Source: Selaginella moellendorffii
Taxonomy: Eukaryota > Streptophyta > Lycopodiopsida > Selaginellales > Selaginellaceae
Reading direction: 5' to 3'
DNA: 64,000 bases
Assembly (NCBI RefSeq): GCF_000143415.4
Contig: NW_003314320.1
Span: 1,164,746-1,228,745 of the forward strand
A program made the position numbers and the translations under genes. A model generated the notes under the pieces. It was not told the origin of the DNA. It ran no database searches and saw only the letters and a program-made list of their open reading frames with translations. Positions 9,519 to 20,811 of this stretch are shown here, in pieces; the first letter of the stretch is position 1; each line of letters opens with the position of its first letter.

Positions 9519-12500
9519 TTTCTCTGTGAAAAAATTAATAAGAAAAAACTAATTTCTGGCTTTGTTTTCTTCTCAAGGAACACACCACAATGTTGGCTTT
9601 TGCAACGTACAGAGTACACAAATACTCACTGTCCTCCAAGCAGAGATACCATCTCAATGTGTTGGTTCTTTGAATCTGTGGAAAAACATGCTTGTAGGGG
9701 AGATTGATGGACTGGAATAGATGGAATCACTCTCCACTTGTAGAGTGGCAGTGGTGAGGCTGCAATCCACAAAAAAGCAAGGAAAAAACAGTGGGCCTCA
9801 AAAACCAAATGTGAGTTTCTTGCCTGTGGTCCAAAGTTTCTAGCTCACTCACAATCTTCGTCCTGAAAAAATTCTTCCTGGCTTTGGAGCTCTCCAAGCT
9901 AGCAGCATTTAATGAGGGATGAGAATATCATAAACCTTGCATTTGAACACACTGAATGAGAGAAAAGTAGTGTGGACCAAACAAAGTAGTGCACAGCAGC
10001 ATGTAGCTTGCAGCAGGAGGCAAGCAAGCAATCACACTGCATTGATGAAAACTGTGCAAAGTTACTTACTATAAATCTCGCTGCTTCGTCGCCATCTCGC
10101 GAATTAGTAAGCCGATAGCCAACAGGTAGAGCGAGCGAGCGCTCGCTTTCACCGGTTCCACGTCCAAAAGCCCCTGTCCAAAGCCCAAGTAAGTAAGCAG
10201 ATAGAAAGAAACCAAAGAGAGTAGCGGGCGAGTAACGAAGTTATGACTAAGTGGCGACTGTCTCTGTGTGCGTCCCGTCCTTGTTGTGTGGTAGACACAA
10301 CAACATCAACACGGAGAGAACGGACGGAGGGATCCAGGCCCCCCGACGGACGGACTGGATCTCGTGGAGATCTTAATGGCGTTTCTAGAGAGACCCTGCC
10401 ATTAATGAGCCCAGCCCAGCCTCTCTCCTGCTCAGGTGCCCCTCGGTCTATTCCTCTTAAAATCTAGACTAGTCTCATCATCTTCTAACAATTACTACCC
10501 CCTGTTGTTGGACGGATACGACTACTACCACTCTTATACTACAACTGAGAATACAAACATGTATACGCACCTTTCAAGCGCAGTCCAGAAGTTAACCAGC
10601 TCCTCAGAGAGATTATAAGTATCTTTGGTGTATCACATTGGATACAAGTCTCCATCCTTCATGTAAATGCCGGGGGATGTCCAGAGAGAAGCGTCGTCAA
10701 GCTTGGCTGGCTTGGAGCTTTGATAGCTTTTCCCTCTTCTAGCGCTGGTGGTGAATTTTGCCTCCCTGCATTGCAACCAGGAATAAAGTAATCGTTTTCT
10801 ATAAGCACACCGCATTACCCGAGGAACAATGGTGACATTCTTCTTCCTTCCTGCTTCCTTTGTTCCTTTCTCCGGACCCGACTTTTATAAGCCCTCCTAA
10901 AGAGCGATGGATGTAATTTATGTAAACTTAGTGACAAAAATTGACACCAAGCGATAAAACTTAACCTTGATGACTCAATCAACTTCTAGTAGAGCCAGAC
11001 GGACGAGCGAGCAAATTGATTGATTGATCACGTACCAGCTATCCTCGTGTTTTTAAGTCCTGTAGAGACCACATACACAAGCAAGTGGCGAGTGAGAAAG
11101 TGAGAGCGTGTAAAAAAAATAAAAAATAAAAAAAACTTGTTAGCGATCGAGAAGCAAAGCACAGCCTTTTGTTTACCTTAACTGCAGCTTTTGGGTCGAG
11201 TGATTGACGATGCCTTTCTTCCGCCTGGCACAGATCTGTTCCTCGTCTTCTCTGTCTGATACTACTACTACTACCGCTCTGGTGGGTGGCTCCTCCCTTT
11301 CAGTGTCTCTGCTTACTGTATAATATCATGCTGTGCCGCCTGCTGACTTGCGCTTCTGCATTTGTCTCGGCGCTCAATTGTTTTTGCTGCCTCCTGAGTC
11401 CTGCTCATCGTTTTTTTTTTCTCCCCTGCTATACGGCTCTTCCACCGCTGCTGGCAAAACTCTCTAGAGAGAGGCTTTAAACTCCCTCTATAACAACACC
11501 GCTCGGTGTGTGCTGCCTCTTCGAGATCGCGTCTTTAGCCCGATGCTGCTGATGCCACCTGAATATTTATATATATGATAAGAGATTCCCTTCCGCCTCT
11601 AAAGTCCATCCTTCTTATCATCATTCCGCTCCAAAGCCTGGATACTATTTTCCTGCTAAGCAGTAGTAGTAGTGGTTGTGTGTCGGTCTGACCCTCCCGG
11701 TTCCGGAGATATAAGAATCCAGCCAAAGGTCATCTTAATCCCTGCTGCTGGTTGCTTCCCTCCGGCTCTCCCATATTCCTCCCATCATCGTCACGGAGTG
11801 GCTTCTCCTCCTCTTTCCTCCCTTTAAAATCTATGCTTGGCAGTAGTGCTTCGCTCTCATGCCAGACGTGCCCTCTCCCTTTCGATGCATTCTTCGCCTC
11901 TATTGCAGCCTTTCTTGTCCGCAAGTGATTCTTTGCTGCTGTTTGCTCTTTGCCGTTTCTGCTGCTGCTGCTGCTGCCGCTGTTACTGCCAACGAATTAC
12001 TACATACTCCTCCGCTTACTCGATCAGCATCTCCCCTTCTCGATTGGTTGTTCTTGACATCGTGCTAAATTGTTAGGTGAGCCGCAGCAGGCATCTTCTT
12101 GTACTTCCGCTTGCCTTGCCAAGGTCGCTGCCAAAGCATTCAAGAGTTTCTCATGCTCTTTCTCCTCTTCGCGTCGTATACACCTGCAAGCGGAGACCAC
12201 CATGATCACGATGAGTGCTCGTCGAAATCCAGAATTATTCAAAGTGAGCTGTGATATGGGGTAGCACAGTACCGGTTGCAGTAGTTAGCAGAAGCTGTCA
12301 AAAATTCTCTGAAATTGCGTCCCAGTATATCTTCCATTGCAGCAACCACGAACAGCATTTTCCCAAAGGGAGTATGAGCAGCGGCGACGCCTCTTACTAA
12401 GGTTGGATCCCACTGCTGTCTGTGATTGCGATACTAATCCTTCAGCAGGAAGAAAAACGTGAGAACAGCCTTTATCATAATTCTCAAGACTCTTACGCTG

Positions 12501-12641
12501 CTTCAAGCACGATGCCAGGCCTGGGTTATCGGCTCTTCGGAGTAGTCAACGGCATGTTCTCGGAGCAGCAGCTGTTTCGGGAGTCTCTGAGCTATGACAG
12601 AGGCTTTTGTTGATGGAAAAGCTGAGTAAGAGAGGCCGAGC
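8401..12641 (+). promoter_or_regulatory. Long upstream region of the KANADI gene
   Basis: About 4.2 kb immediately upstream of the KANADI start without a supportable gene on either strand. The last 1.5 kb (about 11100-12640) is markedly pyrimidine-rich with CTGCTG runs and several short upstream ATGs, typical of a long leader of a developmental regulator. A TATA-like ATTTATATATAT lies near 11567. An upstream ORF ending at 12615 just precedes the KANADI ATG. The regulatory role is inferred from position only. Confidence 0.35.
9485..9517. repeat. (CT)n microsatellite
   Basis: An uninterrupted CT dinucleotide run of about 16 units in the intergenic region. A shorter (GA)n run lies at about 8448-8463. 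Both are simple repeats. Confidence 0.95.
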
Positions 12642-14504
12642 ATGAACAGAAGAAAGCAGGACCACTCTGTTCCAGATTTGTCACTCCAGATCAGCCCCCC
12701 GTCGACAGGCAAGAGCACTCCCATGGCGACTTATCAAAAGAACTACCAGGAATTCGATCTCTGGAGTCGGGCTCAGCACAACTCAAGCAGCTCAGTCAGT
12801 GACAACTCCTCCAATTCCACTTGTGGGAGTGAGAGGTGGTGCAGGGAAGCAGCCGCTGCACCTCCATCCACGGAGCTCTCGCTAGGAGCAAACCCCTTGT
12901 TTCGAGCGACTCCTCCCTCTCCTTCTTTCAAGAGCAGCATAAGATCAAGCTCGGAATCATATGCAGCAGCTTTGGAGGCGTCTAGACCAGGATTCGCTGT
13001 ATACAGCAGCAGCTCGTCACACATTCCAGCAGCGCAATCATTTCAGAACTTAAGAATTGCAAATGAGGATGCTCACTGCAGATCCGCGGATGCGTCCACC
13101 AGGAACAGCTTCCATGCTTTCTACTCACACGCATTCGGGTATGGTGATCAATCGGGGGGAGCAGGCCAAGCAGGACATGGGCTTGTTGCAACTTACAGCA
13201 ACGCCGCTGGCGGTCTACAGCAGCAGCAGCAGCAGCAGCAGCAACATCAGGCATACAGCTCGTTCCACAGACTTCACAATCGAGAAGGACTTCCCAACAT
13301 CTTGTCAGCAGTAAACAGCACGTCATACGACTCAAGGGACTACCATCAGCGAAGATATACACCAAGCCTTCAGGAAATCTTGCAAGGGAGGAGCCCGCAA
13401 GGCCAAGGTCGGTACATGGAACTAGCTGAGAATGCAGGCATCACATTGTCGACCCTAACAAGGAGCATTGCACAGCAACACGAAGCTCACACAGGTAGCA
13501 GCAATCTCAGGTCGCAGTTTATGCCTCGCTTACCCACCAAGAGAAGCATGCGTGCTCGGAGAATGCGATGGACAAGTACACTCCACGCTCACTTTGTACA
13601 TGCAGTGGAGCTCCTCGGAGGACACGAAAGTAAGCCTCGCTCGAAACTGATCTCTCTTGCATTGTTCCGCAGCTGCTAGAGCATCTGTCAGGCATGAGAC
13701 GTATCAGCACAATTTTTCTGCAATCATTATGCATCAGAGAGCATGCAAAAGAAAGGAAAAAAAAAGAAAGTTTCTCACGAGATCATGAACTGGTTTCTCA
13801 TTTTCTCCATCATATGCATGATCTTTGTCTCACAGTTTTCGATTTGATGATCAGGGGCAACACCAAAGTCTGTGCTGGAGCTTATGAACGTCAAGGATCT
13901 CACTTTAGCCCATGTCAAGAGCCATCTCCAGGTACGAAGGGAAAAACTCTCTCTTCCAGAGAACTAAGTTACTCCACTGGAACATTGTTTCCATTTTCTA
14001 GATGTACAGGACGATCAAAACAACGGACAAAGCAAGCAGCAGCTCAGGTACTTCAAACTTTTTCTAAAGACCAAAAAGATCCTCACGTAACCAAACACGC
14101 AGGCGCTACGAATGACGCGACCTCAGGAAGCCTGGAATCGTTGAACGCAAGAAAATCCAGCGAGCAAGTAGCGTGGCATGATCCAGAAAGGTAGAAAAGG
14201 ACCTACATTCCTCCTGAAAATCCTTGGAAATTTTCATGATCCAGGTCGAAAACACGAATGGAAGAGGGGCGATCATCGGGCTGGGAGGCTTGCGATCACG
14301 AGGTAGCCGTAATCTAGGTTTTTGAGACCGATATTTCATCGATCGATGCAGGAACACGAGGAGGAGGACGAAGACTTACCAGGGAAGAAGAAGCAATCGA
14401 AGCCGCCATGCCCGGAGCTCAGCCTGGGACGATCGAGCTGGGACGATCCACCGCCATCGCCGCCATCCTCCGAGGGCGAGGAGCTTATGTTACTAAAATG
14501 CTAA
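12642..14504 (+). CDS. KAN: KANADI-type GARP transcription factor
   Basis: A nuclear DNA-binding factor; in seed plants KANADI proteins set abaxial fate and repress auxin and polarity genes. Six exons, 12642-13629, 13855-13931, 14002-14047, 14103-14190, 14245-14302 and 14352-14504, give 469 residues. The N-terminus has the conserved PDLSLQISPP motif, followed by a long Ser/Gln-rich region with a Q9 tract (CAG repeat at about 13217-13243). The GARP domain is RSMRARRMRWTSTLHAHFVH, then AVELLGGHERATPKSVLEL, then MNVKDLTLAHVKSHLQMYR, continuing TIKTTDK, split by introns at the positions typical of KANADI genes. The C-terminal motif PELSLGRSSW matches the family repression-type end. The preceding 7.9 kb contains no active gene that I can support. 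Confidence 0.93.
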
Positions 14505-14843
14505 TCCTAAAGGAGGGCCGTTAAAGTTTTGCAAGGCGGTTAAAAACTTCGCTTGTATGTTTCTTCCAATTTTGAAAGAGCCGGAAGAAACAAACAAGAT
14601 GGAAGCTCACACTCAAGAAAAAAAGTTATGAAGTAAAAAAGTTCTTCGAGAGGAAAAAAAAAAACGCTCACTTATTCACACAAAGCTCTCCTTATTCTCG
14701 CGTTCCTTCTCTCTCTCTCTCTCTCTTTTGGTTTCCTAGACTCGAATCCAGGCGATTCAAGGACGATCTGATCGACGAAGTTCACTCCTGGACGAGCAGC
14801 ACGCATGAGAATTAGATATAGTAGAAGCCCACCTCGATCAGTC

Positions 14844-15842
14844 TTAGAACATGATATCTTCGTCGCGATCGGTCTCGGACAGCAGCATGTTTGAGTTGGA
14901 TTTGTAGCCCGAGTTCCCAAAGTCTTGGAAATCGTCGCTCTGATCGTTACTATGAGACGCAAACGATGATCCAGTCGTGGTGGAAGCAGCAGCCTGGTGA
15001 CCACCACCGCCACCGCCACTCTCACTCCTGTAAGAAGAGTCGGTCTCGTCGCTCCGATAGCTCGGGCTCGGGCTGCTCGGACGGGGTGGCGGACTCGGAC
15101 TCCGGCTACTCGAGAAGAACCCGCCACCTTTCTTCGCGGGCGGAGGAGCCGGCTTCTTTGGAGCTTTCCCGACCGCCTCGAGTCTCTTCCTCTCGACTTC
15201 CTTCTTCTTGAATCCCTGGATCTTCTTCAGCCGGAAAAACTCCTCTCTCTCGAGCTCGTCCAGCTCGCCTTTGATGTAGAGGATGGTGTTTTCGATCCTC
15301 GGCTTGACGACGTTCTCCAGCGCGTTCACTCTCCGGTTGGTCGTCTTGATCGCCTCGTCCAGCGTGAGAAAGGAGGTCTGGAGAGACGCCAGCTCCACCA
15401 GAAGCTCCACTGCCTTGATGAAGGAGGACTTACAGAGCTGGACCTGGCGGCCCCCTCGAGCGAGGCCCGTGAGATCGTTCTTGGTCTCCACCGCCTCGAC
15501 GTAGTGCTCGAATTTCGGGATCTTGACGCCCGCCACATTCTCCTGCTTGGCCCTCACCTTGATCGTCGCGGCGTCCACATTCTCGAGGACGACGTGCTTG
15601 ATGCTGTCCCCAGCCGTGTATTTCACCTCCGTCAGCGCGAAGGAGGCGGATTTCATGGTGTCGCCCATCGCCTCCTTGGTCTGGACGATGCGCTTGAGGA
15701 TCTGCCGGAACTGCATCGTCAGGGCATCGCTCTTCTTCTTGAGCAGCTGGTGCCCCTTTGTGGCGCCGATCAGCCGCGCCTTGATCGCGCCCAGGACCGT
15801 CACGGTCGGCACCACATTGAGGCGCTGCTGCTGTCCCGCCAT
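14844..15842 (-). CDS. VHA-D: V-type H+-ATPase subunit D with an atypical C-terminal tail
   Basis: Central-stalk rotor subunit D of the vacuolar proton pump (V1 sector). A single open frame of 332 residues starts at 15842. Residues 1 to about 217 are a canonical subunit D coiled coil: RLNVVPTVTVLGAIKARLIG, LLKKKSDALTMQFRQILKRI, NDLTGLARGGRQVQLCK, TLDEAIKTTNRRVNALENVV and LDELEREEFFRLKKIQGFKK. The usual C-terminal helix (about 40 residues with KEFAEEMVLEDIS-like sequence) is missing. About 115 residues of low-complexity Pro/Ser, then Gly6, then Ser/Asn/Asp replace it. The last residues, DEDIMF, still resemble the family's DSDIIF end. There is no intron in the frame. The gene is divergent from MLH3 with a 99-bp spacer. 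Confidence 0.9.
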   Translation of the reverse strand: MAGQQQRLNVVPTVTVLGAIKARLIGATKGHQLLKKKSDALTMQFRQILKRIVQTKEAMGDTMKSASFALTEVKYTAGDSIKHVVLENVDAATIKVRAKQENVAGVKIPKFEHYVEAVETKNDLTGLARGGRQVQLCKSSFIKAVELLVELASLQTSFLTLDEAIKTTNRRVNALENVVKPRIENTILYIKGELDELEREEFFRLKKIQGFKKKEVERKRLEAVGKAPKKPAPPPAKKGGGFFSSSRSPSPPPRPSSPSPSYRSDETDSSYRSESGGGGGGHQAAASTTTGSSFASHSNDQSDDFQDFGNSGYKSNSNMLLSETDRDEDIMF

Positions 15843-15941
15843 CGATGGATCTTCTCTTCTTACTCACCAGCCCTAGAGTAAAAAGCCCTTCTTCCTCCTC
15901 GCCAAGAACCCTAATTTCGGCTCTCCTCCAGTGGGGATATT
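15843..15941. promoter_or_regulatory. Divergent promoter/5'UTR between VHA-D and MLH3
   Basis: A 99-bp spacer between opposing start codons with an ACCCTAATTT box (about 15908-15917) and a CCCTAGAG near the VHA-D side. It is similar in style to the other short divergent spacers here. Bidirectional use is inferred. Confidence 0.4.
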
Positions 15942-18900
15942 ATGGCGCGCATTTCGCCGCTGCCGCAGACAGTCGCGAGCTGCCTGCGATCCAGCAGCAT
16001 TCTCTCCGGCATCTCGCAAGTAGTCGACGAGCTCGTGTGTAATGCGATCGACGCGCAAGCGACACAGGTATGAATCGATCGATCGATGATAGCTCAAAAT
16101 CTTGCAACACTGCTGGATGATGGCAGATCATCGTTTTCCTGGACATCAGAAGCTGCTATATCAAAGTCGAGGACGACGGTAGAACGAAGCAAGCTTAGAT
16201 TTCTTTCTTTGACATTCTTTTCGATGCAGGCTGTGGTATTAGTCGTGAGGACTTCGTATTTTTGGGAGAGAGACATGGTAAGCAGTGTCTGTTTTTTTAC
16301 TTGGAACGTCTTGAACGTCTGTTCTTTGCAGCTACATCAAAGCTCCATCGCCTGGATGAGCTAGAGACTGGTCTCCAAACGCTTGGCTTTCGTGGAGAAG
16401 GCTTGAGCTCTGTTTCCGACATAGGCCTTGTAGAAGTGACGTCCAGAGCCAAAGTTAGTCCTCATACATATCGCAAGATTTTCAAGGTGCGTTCTACAGC
16501 ATTTGCTTTTGGCAGTTTTGATATTATCTGCCCTTGCAGAATTGTAAGAGTTTGTCACTAGGACTTCCGGGGAACCAAAGAGATCCTGGTACAACCGGTA
16601 CGTTTACTTTGCGTGGAGAAGCTTGCCTTCTCTAAGCTGTGGTCTTGTTTCTCAGTTGTTGTGAAAGACGCTTTCTACAATCAGCCAGTTCGCAAAAAGA
16701 TTCTTCACAGAAAGTTGAAGAAGCCTTATTTTCCTCCATGGCATTTGTGTTAAACACTGTCTGGTTCTGCAGCTCCCGAAAAGCCGTGGAGTCAGTAAAG
16801 AACCACATTCTGCGATTGTGCCTTGTTCACCCGAAAATCCAGTTTACGTTGGTAGACCTTGAAAGGTGCTATCTCTTACGATTCCAACTAATAGCCGAAA
16901 AGGTTTTTTCATAGGGAGGAGAAGGTGTTTCAAGCGAAACCAGCAAGATCACTATCTAGCAGGATTTCTGATATGTTTGGGGATGAAACTCGAAACACTC
17001 TACAGAAAATAGATTTTGCAAAGGGATCGCTTAGGCTCGCTGGTTATATCTCCAAGCATTTGAAATCGTTTTCTACAAAGGTATAACGTTTCTTTTTATA
17101 AATTCTCTTTCATAACGTGCTGTAGTGCAGGCGTTGCAGTTTCTCTGTATCCCAATTAATCGGTACCTTTTTTCTCTGCTAGTTTTTCTTGACAACGAAT
17201 TCAGATATAAATCGGAGGTTCGTCGTTAAAACTCCGTTGCACAAGGTTTTAAACTCCTGGCCGTCAACACAAATTGGCTGTCCATCGTTTGTTTTAAACC
17301 TTGTCTGTCCACATGTGGACTATGACATTACACTTGATGCATCTAAGTCGCTTGTCGTGTTTAAGGTAATGTCTACGATCATATCATTGCCTTATTGACA
17401 TTCCTCTTGTTTTTAAGGATTGGAGTCCGGTGTTGTCTTTTGTTGAAGAAATTCTTAAACAACTCTGGGAAGTCGAATGCCATATTGGTACAAGCAGGAA
17501 GCCAAAAGCGAAGAGAAAGCGCGGGGCTGGTCTTATAAGAGGTGCTGAGACGTTTTCTGAATTACCTGCCTCAGATTTAGATGGTACAAAGGCATCCCGA
17601 ACAGTGGTGAATACATGGAGAAGCTCGTCTGCACCCCCATTCTACAAGCCACGGAAAAAGTTTGCGACGCATAAAAGCTTTGACGACATTTCTGTCACCT
17701 ACGAGGCTCCCAGAAAAAACAAAATCTTAAAGCTGGATACTCTCGACTACCAAGACCGAAAACTTTGCAAGTGGAGACAGATTCTGCTGCGACCGAGACA
17801 AAATACTTTCACAACTATCGAAAGGCCTATTTTGCAAATCGGTTCCGGAACCTTGTCCAGTGGAGATTTTCAACCTGATTCTATAACTAAGGAGATGCTG
17901 TCAGGCGCGAAAGTGCTTGGTCAAGTTGACAGGAAGTTCATTGCGGCTATCACAAATGGAGTTCTGTTTTTCATCGACCAGGTTTGCGAGCTTCCAATTA
18001 GATTTTCATTGCTAGTTTTTCTTTGCAGCACGCCGCTGATGAAAGAGTTCGTTTGGAGGAATTTCGCGATGACGTAAGTATGAAGCCGAAGTATGTACTT
18101 ACCACCAGTGACTTCTTCGTGTGCTAGATCTTTTCCACGAAAGAAGGCCACGGGACATCCCTTGGAGATCAGTCGGAGGAAGTTGTATGTTTTTCAATTA
18201 TGCTGTGTGGATTCCGTTGTCTCAAAGTTTCTTCCAGATTTTAACTCGGTCAGAACAAGAGGCTCTTGTATCTTACCGGGAAAAAATCGAATACTGGGGT
18301 TGGAGATCAACATTTGTTTTCTCTCAAGGGTAAGACTATTGTTATTAGCATGAAAAGCTAAGTATTGTTGCACAGTCGTTCCTCGGAAATTTGCAAAGTA
18401 GTCTTGGCGGCGGTAAGACTTTTATTTCGTGATTTGCGGTGTAACCGGCGAAAATGTTTCCAGGTTCCTTGCATCAAAGGAGTAAAGCTTACATCGAAAG
18501 ACTTATTGGAATATCTTCGCCAGGTTTCTTCATTTCTTGTTCTTCTTCTATAGCACATCACTAAGTGAATAACTTGTAGCTGGTTGATACGCATGGATCA
18601 TCTAGTGCACCGCCAGCAGTTCTGAGAGTCCTGAACTTCAAGGCATGCAGGGGTATGCGTGTGATTGTTTACTTTTTGGATGGGACTTTGACGAGACAAT
18701 GCAGGTGCTATAATGTTTGGAGATTTCCTGCTACCTAGCGAGTGTGAGCAGTTGGTAAATGCGCTGAAGAAAACATCGTTGTGCTTTCAGGTTCGTCTTG
18801 TTGTTCATTTCCTTCTCGATATTAAAACTTACTTATGCAGTGTGCACATGGTCGCCCAACTATGGTCCCGATTGTAAATCTCGAGACTATCCGTACTCAC

Positions 18901-18972
18901 CAGTGGCAATCACCGAAGAAAGACTTTTCCTTTTCCGTCAACAAGGCCTTGTTTTCTACAAGGAAATTCTGA
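15942..18972 (+). CDS. MLH3: MutL homolog 3 (DNA mismatch repair / meiotic crossover endonuclease subunit)
   Basis: Partner of MLH1 in MutL-gamma, the nuclear endonuclease that resolves meiotic crossovers and assists mismatch repair. The gene is split into many small exons; the first six, checked for frame, are 15942-16067, 16127-16178, 16230-16277, 16332-16486, 16540-16597 and 16656-16713. The N-terminal GHKL ATPase shows VVDELVCNAIDA, VEDDGCGI and LGFRGEGLSSVSDIG. The C-terminal nuclease carries DQHAADERVRLEE (metal-binding DQHA-X2-E-X4-E), KACRGAIMFGD and CAHGRPTMVPIV. The final exon ends at the stop 18970-18972. Exon borders between about 17090 and 17430, and near 18400, are less certain, so the span is firm but the exact CDS is not. 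It ends 101 bp before SKL2 on the same strand. Confidence 0.9.
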
Positions 18973-19073
18973 CAAGGAGGTATCCTACTTTTTCGCAGCT
19001 GCTTTTATAACGTTGTTGTCAAACTTGAAGCCACCGTTGCGTTGAAGCACTCTTTTTGAGCCCTACTTTATCC

Positions 19074-20552
19074 ATGGCGTATCCTCTTTCGCAGTGCACG
19101 GCTCTTGTGTTTGTTCCACCGCCCTCTGCAGCTATCTTTGCTCCTTCCAATAGCAGGCTTCATTTAACAGGTGGGAGCATTTGCAATCGAAGCACTGAGA
19201 CTCTCAAGAAAGTGTCCAGATGTGGTTCAGCATCCTCCTCAATCAATTTTGACTACCAGGTACTGTGAAGTTCACAATGCGTTTTCTGATAAGAAGTATG
19301 CAGTTTCGGGATGACGGTGGAGAGCTAGAACTCCGACTCCAGGTGCCGCCTGATCATGAAGAGATTAGCTCCAAGAACGTAGCAATCAATGCACACGATT
19401 TTTCTCTCGACGTGGCTTTGATGTCCCAAAAAGGCATCAGGACTCTTCTCAGCATCCCTCGGTTGTATAGCAGGATAAAGCCGATTGAAACAATGTGGTA
19501 TGGTGTTGTATTTTACTAATTTTTTATTTCTAAGATGTAGCCTTATGCAGGTTCATTGACGAGGACGAGATTGTCTTGAGCTTGAAAAAGCAAGATGTCA
19601 CACAACCGTGGCCTGGCCTTCTGGAAGCTTGGGAGTACCTTGGGAAAGGTGTGGCCGGCATGCTCAAAGCAACTTCCATATACATTGTAGGAGATTCCAC
19701 ATTGATTAACTCAGCAGTTGCACAAGAGCTGGCTTTGGCGTTGGGGTAAGCCCATTAGCAAGCTCTTTGTCTTTTGACGCTACTACCTTTGCAGATACGT
19801 GCCTCTAGAAAGTAAAAAACTGATGGAGCAGCTACTCAAGACGTCACTTGATGATTGTAAGTTGCTCGACGAGATTTTATTCCTACCGAGTTCAGCGATT
19901 CCTACTTAGATGCGAAGTTGGAAGACCGGGATGCGGTTGCAGAGTTGGAGTGCAAAGTTTTCGAGACTCTCAGCAAGTAAGTAAGCTCCAAACGATCTCT
20001 ACTTCGATTGCTAACATCTATAATTTACGTCAGGCAGCTGAGAGTTGTCGTAGCAACACTAGGAGGAGTTCAAGGCGCGGCATCAAAACCACATAGCTGG
20101 AGATTTATGTATGCTGGTTTTACCGTGTGGCTTTCACGCAGCCAGTCCCAAGGTTCGTTTCACTCATTTCAATCCGTTGGTTCTTTATTCCTTCTTATAT
20201 TTCACAGATGAAGCTGGCGCAGAGAAAGAAGCCGTGAAAGCGAAAGAAGAAGGCAGCGTCGTCTACAGCAAAGCTGAGACGGTGGTCGCTCTTAGCGGCT
20301 GGGAAGAGGGCGCTGCTAGAGACGCCGCGGAGGGTTGCCTTCGAGCTCTCAAGTATCTCATCGAGTCCGATAAAGAACTTCCAGGTTCGCATTCCTGGTT
20401 CCACAGTTTTAATTCTCTCTCTTTCGTCTTCCCACTTCGTTGGAGGCTGATTCAAGCTTTTAAATCCAGGGAACAAGAGCTTGTATGTGCGACTAGGCGC
20501 TCGTGGTGATTGGCCCAACATCATGCCTCCAGGATGGGATCCAGCGGCATAA
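19074..20552 (+). CDS. SKL2: Probable inactive shikimate kinase-like 2, plastid (CS + shikimate-kinase-like domains)
   Basis: Plant SKL2 is a chloroplast protein derived from shikimate kinase that lacks kinase activity; its role is not settled. Eight exons, 19074-19259, 19304-19497, 19551-19745, 19795-19856, 19910-19976, 20034-20152, 20208-20384 and 20470-20552, encode 360 residues. The first 60 or so residues look like a transit peptide. A CS/p23-like fold follows (DDGGELELRLQVPPDHEEIS, ending IKPIETMWFIDEDEIVLSL). The kinase-like part has TSIYIVGDSTLINSAVAQEL, where a P-loop would be GxxGxGKS; no Lys-Ser P-loop is present, consistent with inactivity. The end is LGARGDWPNIMPPGWDPAA, a signature of the family. 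Intron 1 is only 44 bp. Confidence 0.88.
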
Positions 20553-20579
20553 AAGAAGGAAAAAGAAAAAGGAGGGGGG

Positions 20580-20637
20580 GCTGTCGGGATCGAACCGGGG
20601 ACCAATGCCGGGGTCGTAGAGTAGGGTAGCGGACAGC
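20580..20637 (-). other. tRNA-like remnant with a B-box
   Basis: On the minus strand a B-box GGTTCGATCCC is followed after about 20 nt by a T-tract, as in Pol III genes. The ends GCTGTC/GACAGC can pair over 6 bp. The total of 58 nt is too short for a tRNA and no convincing A-box or anticodon stem is visible. It could be a decayed tRNA or SINE head, or chance. It lies between SKL2 and the alpha-crystallin-domain gene. Confidence 0.2.
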
Positions 20638-20811
20638 GCGCTTGCACGCGCCGTTCTCCGCGGTTCCAGGGCGACGCACGCTTCCACTCGCCATCGCGAG
20701 GTACGAATATGCTCGGGCCGTTGTCCAGGAGCCAGGAAAGAGGTGGATTGATGGGTTTAGCAGCAGCTCAGGGCAGGCTTTGGAAACCAATCGGTGGCGG
20801 CAGTGGAATGG

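Noticed and set aside
10120-10160. GAGCGAGCGAGCGCTCGCTTTC palindromic patch
   Set aside because: A short self-complementary GC patch with no flanking structure or nearby promoter; likely chance in simple sequence.
14997-15881. A 294-residue open frame on the plus strand opposite VHA-D
   Set aside because: It is the mirror of a GC-rich, well-conserved coding gene on the other strand; its sequence is Arg/Leu/Asp-rich low complexity with no family motif.
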